Source of the DNA: Muribaculaceae bacterium Zag1
GTDB taxonomy: Bacteria > Bacteroidota > Bacteroidia > Bacteroidales > Muribaculaceae
DNA: 51,458 bases
Assembly (NCBI GenBank): GCA_002633115.1
Contig: NWBJ01000136.1
Coordinates: 1 to 51,458 of the forward strand
Direction of reading: 5' to 3'
Made by a program: the position numbers and the translations under genes. Of the stretch, positions 6,991 to 13,783 are shown piece by piece (position 1 is the first letter of the stretch; each line of letters opens with the position of its first letter). The notes under the pieces are model-generated. The model did not search any database, was not told the origin of the DNA, and was given only the letters and a program-made list of their open reading frames with translations.

Positions 6991-8574
6991 ATGGCACTGC
7001 TTTACCCCATAGGGATGCAAAATTTCCCCAACATCATCAACCGTGGCTACGCCTATGTTGATAAGACGGCTTTGATCTACCAGCTGACGCATACGTTTGC
7101 GGCTTGCTTTCTGAGCCGGCCGCGCCGCTTCGGCAAGAGCCTGCTCTTGTCGACAATGGAGGCATACTTTAAAGGTCAGCGTGAACTTTTCAAAGGACTG
7201 GCGATTGAGAAATTGGAGAAGGACTGGACTGTGCATCCAGTGATTCATATTGACCTTAATAATGGAGACTTTGGCACTGCTGAAAAACTCACCAATGCCC
7301 TTGAGAATCAAATTTCTGAACTGGAGCAAGAATATGGAATAGTTGAGCCTTATAATGCCATTGGTCAAAGATTTGGCAAAATTATCAAAGTGGCCTGTGA
7401 AACTACGGGGCAGCAGGTAGTCGTGCTTATTGACGAGTATGACAAGCCCACGCTTGAGATTATGACCGATGAAGAGGCGCAAAAGGAATACCGCCAAGTG
7501 CTGAAGCCATTCTATGGCACCCTTAAGGCGAGTGAGCAGTATCTGCGCTTTATATTTATCACTGGCGTAACAAAGTTTGCCAAGCTGAGCGTATTCAGCG
7601 ACCTCAATCAGCTAAAGGACATCTCCTTGCTGCCCGATTACGATACTCTATGCGGCATCACCACACAGGAGATGATGCAATATTTCGGCAGCGGAGTAGA
7701 AGCGTTTGCTCAAGCTAAGGGATGGACAGTAGAGGAGACCGTTGCAAAGTTGGAGCATAAATACGATGGATATCATTTTTCGTCTCGCAAGGTTGGGGTG
7801 CTGAATCCATTCAGCCTGCTCAATGCCTTATCCGATAAGGATTTGGAGGCTTATTGGTTTGCCACTGGCACTCCCACTTTCTTGGCTCGGCTTATGGAGA
7901 GGCATCATACCCCGGCTGATAGTCTGGTGGGATATAAGGCTACGACGGAGCTTTTGACGAGCGTTGAATCGGTGCGCACCAATCCCATTCCAGTGATATA
8001 TCAGAGCGGTTACCTCACAATAAAGGATTATGATGAGGTAACAAGGGAATATACCTTGGGATTCCCGAATGAGGAAGTAGAGCAAGGATTTCTCAACTTC
8101 CTGCTGCCATATTACGCTCATAAGCGAGAGATTAACAGCGGCCTAATGATTAAAGACTTTGTTAAGGATTTCCGCGATGGCAAGGCCGAGGATATGCTCA
8201 AGAGGGTGCAATCGCTGTTCGCTGATGTCAACTTTGAGTTGGTGCTTGACACTGAGGCGCATTACAAGAATGTGCTCTACATCGTGTTCAAGCTAATCGG
8301 ATTGCAGGTCGAGGTGGAGCGCCACACCAGCCAAGGCAGCATCGACATGGTGGTCAAGACTGACCGCTATGTCTACATCATCGAATTCAAATACAAGGGC
8401 ACAGCCAAAAAGGCCATCGATCAAATCATCAACCGTGGCTACGGCCTCCCTTACCAGTGCGACCCCCGCACCGTCCTCCTCATCGGCGCCAGCTTCTCCC
8501 CCCCGCACCCGCACCCTCTCCTCCCGCTGGATCATCCAACCACTGAAATAAAAAGCCACTATTTAATCTTTTAA
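6991..8574 (+). CDS. AAA-ATPase-like / PD-(D/E)XK nuclease protein (PF09820-type), frameshifted tail
   Basis: 527 residues. The N-terminal ATPase domain carries the family's unusual Walker A, SRPRRFGKS (42-50), preceded by YVDKT (22-26), and Walker B VVLIDEYD (144-151). A C-terminal PD-(D/E)XK-type nuclease motif reads SIDMVV then YIIEFKYKGTAKKAIDQI. Such proteins are abundant in gut Bacteroidales; their role is not established. After ASFS the protein runs into a C7 tract (8498-8504) and an odd Pro-rich tail; removing one C restores SPRTRTLSSRWIIQPLK, which aligns with the tail of the paralogue at 12016, ending at 8551. The reading given thus contains a 1-base frameshift. Its 3' end overlaps the convergent ATPase gene by 12 bases. 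Confidence 0.85.
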   Translation: MALLYPIGMQNFPNIINRGYAYVDKTALIYQLTHTFAACFLSRPRRFGKSLLLSTMEAYFKGQRELFKGLAIEKLEKDWTVHPVIHIDLNNGDFGTAEKLTNALENQISELEQEYGIVEPYNAIGQRFGKIIKVACETTGQQVVVLIDEYDKPTLEIMTDEEAQKEYRQVLKPFYGTLKASEQYLRFIFITGVTKFAKLSVFSDLNQLKDISLLPDYDTLCGITTQEMMQYFGSGVEAFAQAKGWTVEETVAKLEHKYDGYHFSSRKVGVLNPFSLLNALSDKDLEAYWFATGTPTFLARLMERHHTPADSLVGYKATTELLTSVESVRTNPIPVIYQSGYLTIKDYDEVTREYTLGFPNEEVEQGFLNFLLPYYAHKREINSGLMIKDFVKDFRDGKAEDMLKRVQSLFADVNFELVLDTEAHYKNVLYIVFKLIGLQVEVERHTSQGSIDMVVKTDRYVYIIEFKYKGTAKKAIDQIINRGYGLPYQCDPRTVLLIGASFSPPHPHPLLPLDHPTTEIKSHYLIF

Positions 8575-9858
8575 TGCCTGATGCAAGGCGTAAAGGGGAA
8601 AATTAGTCAACCAATCTTGTTCTCGGTAATTTGCCATAGAGAATCTCCAAGCTTTAGGCAATTTATATTTATCAGAGAATATCCTTAGGCTTTTGGATTG
8701 GAGATTTTCCTCGGCTTTGGCTTCAATTGGCACTACTTCTCCATCCTTCTGAATAAGAAAATCAATCTCGCCACTCGAGTTCTCAGCCGACCAATAGAAG
8801 ATGTTAGGACCATGCAACGCCCTAATTTGCTGCATGACATACTGCTCTGTCAAGGCTCCCTTAAAAGTAGCAAACAGATGATTGCCTTTTATCAGAGTTT
8901 TGGCTTCCAAGTCGCACATTGCCCCAAGCAGTCCCACATCGAGCATGAACACCTTGAAGGCCCCAGGATCTACCCAGGCATTAAGTGGCAATTCTCCAGC
9001 CTTAACTCTTGATACCTTATAGAAGAGCCCTGCATCGTAAAGCCATTCCAACGCCATTTCGAATTCGCGTGCTCTTGCGCCCTCTTTTATCACACCATAT
9101 AGGAATTTCTTATTTTCCTTGCTCAACTGAGATACTATTGAGTTCCATACCTGCCGAATACGAGGCACCAATTGCGCTGGTGCATGTTTGGAAAAATCGT
9201 TGTCATAAGAAGCAATTAAAGACAACTGCTCTTCCCTTGCTTTATCATATTCTCTTCCATTGAGGAATTGCTTTACCACCTTGGGCATACCCCCTACATA
9301 ATAATATTCCTTGAGTGCGTCTTCAAATTTACTGGTTGTATCTGCTATCAAATCCCAATCTTTTTGCGATAGGGCGTCGGCAAGGAGATCGTTTTGAGTA
9401 GCCCAAAGGAACTCCTCGAAATCCATCGGAAAAATATCCAAAAATCGCACCTTTCCCACGGGAAATGAATCACCTTGATGCATCGCGACCCCAAGCATCG
9501 AACCCGCCACCAACACAGGCATCCCAGGTTTTTGCTCAGCAAAATATTTCAGTGAAGTAATGCCGTGCTTCACTTCTTGCACCTCATCAAGTATGAGCAG
9601 GGTGTTATCGTCAATCTTTACCCCCTTGATTAGAGATAAATGCCGTAGAATTCGGTCAATGTTAAAATCAGAATCGAACAACGTCTGTAATTCTCGGTCA
9701 GACTCGAAATTCACATAAACATTGGGTACACCAAGGCTCGAAGCGAAATCCATCATAAGCCATGTTTTCCCCACCTGTCTTGCACCACGGAGAATCAGAG
9801 GACGCCTGTCCTCATCTTTATACCATTTCTTCAATTGTTCGGTAGCCTTTCTTTTCAT
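8563..9858 (-). CDS. DUF4143-family ATPase with intact C-terminal nuclease motif
   Basis: 431 residues. Walker A is GARQVGKT (25-32) and Walker B is LLILDEVQ (87-94), followed by VAGSMLG (a sensor-like strand). The C-terminal DUF4143 region ends in a PD-(D/E)XK-like motif, GEIDFLIQ then VVPIEAKAEE, with the acidic residues and lysine all present. Function of the family is unknown. The gene opposes the frameshifted ATPase gene tail-to-tail. Its promoter is overlaid by a three-copy 33-bp repeat (9913-10003), and an AAGGAG directly abuts the ATG, too close to be an ordinary ribosome site. Confidence 0.85.
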   Translation of the reverse strand: MKRKATEQLKKWYKDEDRRPLILRGARQVGKTWLMMDFASSLGVPNVYVNFESDRELQTLFDSDFNIDRILRHLSLIKGVKIDDNTLLILDEVQEVKHGITSLKYFAEQKPGMPVLVAGSMLGVAMHQGDSFPVGKVRFLDIFPMDFEEFLWATQNDLLADALSQKDWDLIADTTSKFEDALKEYYYVGGMPKVVKQFLNGREYDKAREEQLSLIASYDNDFSKHAPAQLVPRIRQVWNSIVSQLSKENKKFLYGVIKEGARAREFEMALEWLYDAGLFYKVSRVKAGELPLNAWVDPGAFKVFMLDVGLLGAMCDLEAKTLIKGNHLFATFKGALTEQYVMQQIRALHGPNIFYWSAENSSGEIDFLIQKDGEVVPIEAKAEENLQSKSLRIFSDKYKLPKAWRFSMANYREQDWLTNFPLYALHQALKD

Positions 9859-9886
9859 CTCCTTAGGTTTTATGGGTTTTACTGTG

Positions 9887-9918
9887 CAAAGTTAACAAAA
9901 AATCCATAAATTCACAAA
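9887..9918 (-). promoter_or_regulatory. Promoter of the first DUF4143 ATPase, -33 box inside a repeat
   Basis: On the minus strand, TAACTTTG at 9887-9894 and TTTG at 9915-9918, spacer 20. The -33 box falls within the first unit of the 33-bp tandem repeat, so a protein binding the repeat would compete with or contact RNA polymerase. Confidence 0.7.
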
Positions 9919-10003
9919 ACTCCGACTAAAAATGTGCATATCCTCCACAAAACTCCGACTAAAAATGTGCATATCATCCACAAAACTCCGACTAAAAATG
10001 TGT
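9913..10003. repeat. 33-bp tandem repeat, three copies, upstream of DUF4143 ATPase
   Basis: Units begin at 9913, 9946 and 9979; the first two differ at one base, the third is cut after about 24 bases. The shared core is cacaaaactccgactaaaaa followed by tgtg. It covers the -33 box of the ATPase promoter and extends upstream. No open reading frame. Possible operator array (inference). Confidence 0.85.
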
Positions 10004-10042
10004 AAACTACCTCATCCTATCAATGTAAGCAGCTTTTTATCA

Positions 10043-10090
10043 CAATACTTCGGTAAATTTTTTAATCGGTAAAAATTTACCGAAGTATTG
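10043..10090. repeat. Perfect 20-bp inverted repeat
   Basis: Arms 10043-10062 (caatacttcggtaaattttt) and 10071-10090 are exact complements around an 8-base loop. The T/A-rich part of the stem is next to the loop, unlike a normal terminator. It lies 64 bases beyond the parD stop and between the two DUF4143 loci. It may be an operator left behind by a lost gene, or a terminator of parD. Confidence 0.8.
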
Positions 10091-10153
10091 GTCATAGGGA
10101 TCATAATGAATAATTTACGACTTAGCATAAGATTGGAGGTCTGAGAGGTGGGC

Positions 10154-10357
10154 TTAGAAATCAAAGTCCTCCAAGAAACCGCTTTCTATGCCCTCATTGA
10201 TGGCTTTGCGCAAAGATTCCAGTTTGTTCTCTTCTCTTTCCAGTAAGTGTAATGCGTAGCGAATCATTTCACTAGGGTTGCTAAAGCGGCCTTCTTGTAT
10301 TTTCTGGTCTACATATCTGTCATAATAGGAGCCCAGGGTTATTGTTGTAGTTCTCAT
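10154..10357 (-). CDS. ParD-family antitoxin without a partner toxin
   Basis: 67 residues. TTTITLGSYYDRYVDQKI forms the ribbon of a ribbon-helix-helix DNA-binding domain, followed by GRFSNPSEMIRYALHLLE helices and an acidic C-terminal tail (ESGFLEDFDF) of the kind that wraps the toxin. ParD proteins repress their own operon and neutralise ParE. No ParE-like ORF follows: the 150 bases downstream hold only an inverted repeat and iterated sequence. It is therefore an orphan antitoxin, or a repressor. A palindrome at 10408-10428 is a candidate operator. Confidence 0.8.
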   Translation of the reverse strand: MRTTTITLGSYYDRYVDQKIQEGRFSNPSEMIRYALHLLEREENKLESLRKAINEGIESGFLEDFDF

Positions 10358-10407
10358 TGAAAATTTGTTTCGTCATGGGAAAACATTCCTTATTCTCCCA
10401 GAGTCAA

Positions 10408-10428
10408 TTGTTGCACTTAATGCAACAA
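10408..10428. promoter_or_regulatory. Palindrome upstream of parD
   Basis: TTGTTGCA-cttaa-TGCAACAA, perfect 8-base arms, 51 bases upstream of the ATG at 10357 and 38 bases beyond the stop of the second DUF4143 ATPase. No T-run follows in either direction, which favours an operator over a terminator. Confidence 0.5.
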
Positions 10429-10465
10429 CTGTTGGGGAGGGCCATCGGCCAAGGTAACGCACAGG

Positions 10466-11812
10466 TTATCGCAAACCAGACAGGTCTGGAGGAGCGAGGA
10501 AGGTCTTTGGCTCTTGTGGACGCATGAAAGCTACCATGTAGATGGGAGCATAAAGGATAGTGCCAGTATCTTTGAGATTATCATTATGCAAAACCACTGA
10601 ACGCTGAATCCCATACTCGGGGGTACTCAAGAGATTATTGAGGGCATTATGGCGAAGATAATCCTTGCCAGATTTCACCCCAATCGGCAATACCGCATTA
10701 TCCTGCTCTATAAGGAAATCCACCTCGCCTTGGTGTTTGCTATTGAAGTAATAGAGGGGGTAGCCCTGGGCCAAGAGTTCCTGCGCCACCACATTCTCAT
10801 AGATGCTGCCAAAATTCACTGAAGCGTCTCCCTCCAACACTTGCGGCATCACATTCTGAGAATATTGCGAGGCCAACAACCCCACGTCATTCTGAAATAG
10901 CTTAAAGAGATTGCGGGATTTGGCCAGCAGCAAAGGCAATTTAGGTTCTTCTACATTGTAAGTAGGGATAGCCGCCCCGGCGTTTTTCAGCCAAAGGAAA
11001 TCGTTGACCAATCGAGAGAATTTGGCCTTTTCGTTCAGATTCTTAAGGATAAACCTTTTGTTCTTGGCGTTCAACTCCGATGGAATGAGGTCCAGAATTT
11101 CATCCAAATACAGCTTGTTATCAGGATCATATTGCGCGATATCACGCTTATAGAGACGCAAGATGGCGCGTTGCTCTTGTCTCACCGCTTGCAAATCGTT
11201 GGTCTGAAGATATTTCTTCACAGCCGCCGGCATACCGCCTACCAAAAGATAGATGCGGAAAAGTCGCATTATTTGGGCATGTATGAAATCATCTACTGGC
11301 TTATGTTGGATCCAAGCATTCTCCAAAGCCTTGATCACTCCAACCCCTACACCTACGGCTTTGAAAAATTCATTCAGTGTCAAGGGATACACCTCTTTTA
11401 CATCAATATATCCTACGGGCTCAGAGCGTAAATCTTTGAGCTCTACTCCAAGGAGCGAACCGCTAAGAGCGTATCTGTATCGGCCATCATCAACGAGAAA
11501 TTTGGTGGCAGTCACTATGTCGGGGCATTTCTGCACTTCGTCAAAGAAGATCAGAGTCTCACCAGGCACAAGTTCTTTGTGAGTCAGAGCCGATACCCTC
11601 AGGAGCAAATCATCTAAGCCGTCAGCGTTTTTAAGCAAGTCGACGGCCTCAGGCCTATCTACGAAATTGATCTCCACAAAGCATTTATACCTCTTGCCTA
11701 TGCGTCGTATAGCATAAGTCTTGCCTGTCTGGCGTGCGCCAGTCAGCATCAAAGCCTTGGTATTGTTTTGGTAGAAATCATCTACGAAGGCATCTAATTC
11801 TCTTTCAATCAT
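10466..11812 (-). CDS. DUF4143-family ATPase with a damaged nuclease motif
   Basis: 448 residues from the ATG at 11812; an upstream ATG at 11836 would place the start inside a promoter repeat. Walker A is GARQTGKT (25-32), Walker B LIFFDEVQ (87-94), then ALSGSLLG. The C-terminal motif reads GEVDFLIE then VLPIGVKSGK, where the family normally has PIEVK. A single GAG to GGG change (codon at 10679-10681) would explain the loss, so nuclease function, if any, is probably gone while the ATPase remains intact. Only about 28 per cent alike by eye to its neighbour at 8563. Its promoter is overlaid by three 14-bp repeats at 33-bp spacing. Confidence 0.85.
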   Translation of the reverse strand: MIERELDAFVDDFYQNNTKALMLTGARQTGKTYAIRRIGKRYKCFVEINFVDRPEAVDLLKNADGLDDLLLRVSALTHKELVPGETLIFFDEVQKCPDIVTATKFLVDDGRYRYALSGSLLGVELKDLRSEPVGYIDVKEVYPLTLNEFFKAVGVGVGVIKALENAWIQHKPVDDFIHAQIMRLFRIYLLVGGMPAAVKKYLQTNDLQAVRQEQRAILRLYKRDIAQYDPDNKLYLDEILDLIPSELNAKNKRFILKNLNEKAKFSRLVNDFLWLKNAGAAIPTYNVEEPKLPLLLAKSRNLFKLFQNDVGLLASQYSQNVMPQVLEGDASVNFGSIYENVVAQELLAQGYPLYYFNSKHQGEVDFLIEQDNAVLPIGVKSGKDYLRHNALNNLLSTPEYGIQRSVVLHNDNLKDTGTILYAPIYMVAFMRPQEPKTFLAPPDLSGLR

Positions 11813-11831
11813 AGCGGTAGAGAGTAGAAAT

Positions 11832-11911
11832 GTCATTTTTCCAACGCAAAATTACCACTTTTTTGTCACTTTTCCAACATTATTTCCCCTTAATTGCGTC
11901 ACTTTTCCAAA
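11832..11911. repeat. Three 14-bp repeats at exact 33-bp spacing over the ATPase promoter
   Basis: gtcatttttccaac at 11832-11845, gtcacttttccaac at 11865-11878 and gtcacttttccaaa at 11898-11911. Starts are exactly 33 bases apart but the sequences between are unrelated. The middle copy contains the -33 box and the first sits just downstream of the -7 box. Likely operator sites on one face of the helix (inference). Confidence 0.8.
11847..11877 (-). promoter_or_regulatory. Promoter of the second DUF4143 ATPase
   Basis: On the minus strand, TAATTTTG at 11847-11854 and TTG at 11875-11877 with a 20-base spacer. The TTG belongs to the middle 14-bp repeat. Confidence 0.7.
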
Positions 11912-11959
11912 AATTAAGCAAAGAAGGTAATTTCAGGGTAAATTTTTTATGCCTGGAAA

Positions 11960-11990
11960 TTTGTGGGAAAGGGAAAAATGAGTAATTTTG
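11960..11990 (+). promoter_or_regulatory. Promoter of the second RPRRFGKS ATPase gene
   Basis: TTTG at 11960-11963, 19-base spacer, TAATTTTG at 11983-11990, 25 bases before the ATG at 12016. Confidence 0.7.
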
Positions 11991-12015
11991 CGTTATCATA
12001 AGAAAGCGTTGGATT

Positions 12016-13590
12016 ATGGATAAGCCGTTGAGATACCCGATTGATATACGCTCCTTCCCTACGATCAGGGAGGAGGGGTACGTCTATGTCGATAAGACAG
12101 GATATGTGTATCAATTGGCTAAAAACGGGGCTACATACAACTTCCTCAGCCGTCCTCGCCGATTCGGCAAGAGCATGCTGGTGAGCACTCTCCAGGCTTA
12201 TTTCGAGGGAAAGAAGGAACTATTTACTGGCTTAGCCATCGATGGCCTGGAAAAAGAATGGAAAGTGTATCCGGTGGTGAGCCTGAGCTTGGCATCTTTC
12301 AAGGGCGACCGTATACCGCTGCTGCAAGAATATCTGGAGCTGCAACTTGAAAAAGTTGAGGAGCGATACTCCCTGTCGACCACCAAGAAGGAGCTTGGAG
12401 CCAGATTCTCGCAGATAGTGGGCTTGCTGCATAAGAAATATTCTCAAAAGGTGGTGGTACTGATAGATGAGTATGACACCCCGATACTGAATGTCCTTCA
12501 CGACAAGCCAAAAAAGAAAGAGATACTTGCCTTTATGCAAAGCGTTTACGTCCCTCTGAAAGATCTGGAGGAGCAATTGCGATTTGTGCTTATTACGGGC
12601 ATCACCAAGTTTTCTCAAGTCAGCATCTTCAGCACTCTCAACAACATATCCAATATAAGCATGCGCTCGGAATACGCAGCTGTATGCGGTATCACCCTCG
12701 AGGAGATAAGACGTGAATTGAAGGCAAGCGTTGAGGCTTTGGCGGCGGAATATGGTTGTGATGAAGAGACCACGCTGCAAGAACTCCGCTCCTATTATGA
12801 CGGATATAAATTCAGATGGCCGTCGCCAGATATATTCAATTCCTATAGCCTGATCAATTGCTTTGACTGGAAGGAGATAAAGCCGTTTTGGTTCCAGACT
12901 GGCACCCCGACATTCGTAGTGGAGACATTGAAGAAGAGCAAGGTGCTACCATCGCAACTTGAGCGCATGGAGGCAACGGAGCAGGATTTCGATGCGCCGA
13001 TTGAGAACGTGGTAAAATTAGTGCCTTTGCTTTATCAGAGCGGATACCTTACCATCAAGGGTTACAACAAGGTGACCCATCGGTACACCTTGGAGATACC
13101 CAACAAGGAGGTGCATCTGGGGCTGATGAACTCGTTGGTGCCCAACTACATAAAAGAGCCCATGATGGCCCGCAACATCGTTGCCGATATGATACAATGC
13201 ATAGTCGATGGCGATGTCAACGCAGCGTTGGAGAAGATGAAGGTCTTTTTCAAAACCGTGCCTTATTGCCGTGGCACAAAGACTGAAGGCCATTGGCAAC
13301 AGATGCTCTATGTAATCTTCTCATTGTTTTTGGCCTATGCCGATGTGGAGGTGCATACCAATAATGGCCGCGTCGATATGGCCATGATTTACGATGGCAA
13401 GCTCTACCTATGGGAGGTCAAGCTCGATGGCTCTGCCAAAAAGGCAATCGACCAAATAGAGCTCAAAGAATACACTGACCGCTTCAGCCTCTGCCAGCTC
13501 CCCATCATTAAGATCGGCATCTCCTTCTCCACCAACACCCACACCATCAACGATTGGATAATCAATGCCAATTCCAAGCTCAGAAAATAG
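12016..13590 (+). CDS. AAA-ATPase-like / PD-(D/E)XK nuclease protein (PF09820-type)
   Basis: 524 residues, same architecture as the gene at 6991 and clearly a paralogue. YVDKT (24-28), Walker A SRPRRFGKS (45-53), Walker B VVLIDEYD (147-154), then a FLSRP-linked helical middle and the motif YQSGYLTIKGYN. The C-terminal nuclease motif is VDMAMIYDGKLYLWEVKLDG with the helix KKAIDQIELKEY, all key residues present. Its tail (ISFSTNTHTINDWI) is the intact counterpart of the frameshifted tail at 8551. Own promoter and terminator, so a single-gene unit. The biological role of the family is unknown. Confidence 0.88.
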   Translation: MDKPLRYPIDIRSFPTIREEGYVYVDKTGYVYQLAKNGATYNFLSRPRRFGKSMLVSTLQAYFEGKKELFTGLAIDGLEKEWKVYPVVSLSLASFKGDRIPLLQEYLELQLEKVEERYSLSTTKKELGARFSQIVGLLHKKYSQKVVVLIDEYDTPILNVLHDKPKKKEILAFMQSVYVPLKDLEEQLRFVLITGITKFSQVSIFSTLNNISNISMRSEYAAVCGITLEEIRRELKASVEALAAEYGCDEETTLQELRSYYDGYKFRWPSPDIFNSYSLINCFDWKEIKPFWFQTGTPTFVVETLKKSKVLPSQLERMEATEQDFDAPIENVVKLVPLLYQSGYLTIKGYNKVTHRYTLEIPNKEVHLGLMNSLVPNYIKEPMMARNIVADMIQCIVDGDVNAALEKMKVFFKTVPYCRGTKTEGHWQQMLYVIFSLFLAYADVEVHTNNGRVDMAMIYDGKLYLWEVKLDGSAKKAIDQIELKEYTDRFSLCQLPIIKIGISFSTNTHTINDWIINANSKLRK

Positions 13591-13614
13591 TCATCCTCTG
13601 ACTCAGAATAAACA

Positions 13615-13648
13615 GGTTGGCTCTTGGGGTGGAGCCAACCTTTATTTT
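13615..13648 (+). terminator. Rho-independent terminator
   Basis: GGTTGGCTC (13615-13623) pairs with GAGCCAACC (13632-13640), followed by TTTATTTT. It ends the ATPase gene at 13590. Confidence 0.85.
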
Positions 13649-13684
13649 CATAATTTATTGATATAAACCATAAATTATGATTTC

Positions 13685-13722
13685 CATATTCTCAAACTCT
13701 GGAGGTGGGTATTGAGAATATG
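13685..13722. repeat. 11-bp inverted repeat over the promoter of the third ATPase gene
   Basis: catattctcaa (13685-13695) and its exact complement ttgagaatatg (13712-13722), centres 27 bases apart. The right arm begins with the TTG -33 box of the promoter, so occupancy by a dimeric regulator would block it (inference). Confidence 0.75.
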
Positions 13723-13742
13723 AAAGTTTTTGTGTAACTTTG
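13712..13742 (+). promoter_or_regulatory. Promoter of the third RPRRFGKS ATPase gene
   Basis: TTG at 13712-13714, 20-base spacer, TAACTTTG at 13735-13742, 41 bases before the ATG at 13784. Confidence 0.7.
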
Positions 13743-13783
13743 CGGAAGAGAAATTTCGGTGGAATAATTAAGAAGCTTTTAAG

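Noticed and set aside
9913-10003. CRISPR array
   Set aside because: The 33-bp units abut directly with no unique spacers and there are only three; no cas gene is nearby. The 11832-11911 array has variable spacers but a core of only 14 bp and covers a promoter.
10000-10153. ParE toxin gene after parD
   Set aside because: No ORF over 30 codons and no ParE motif in the 150 bases following.
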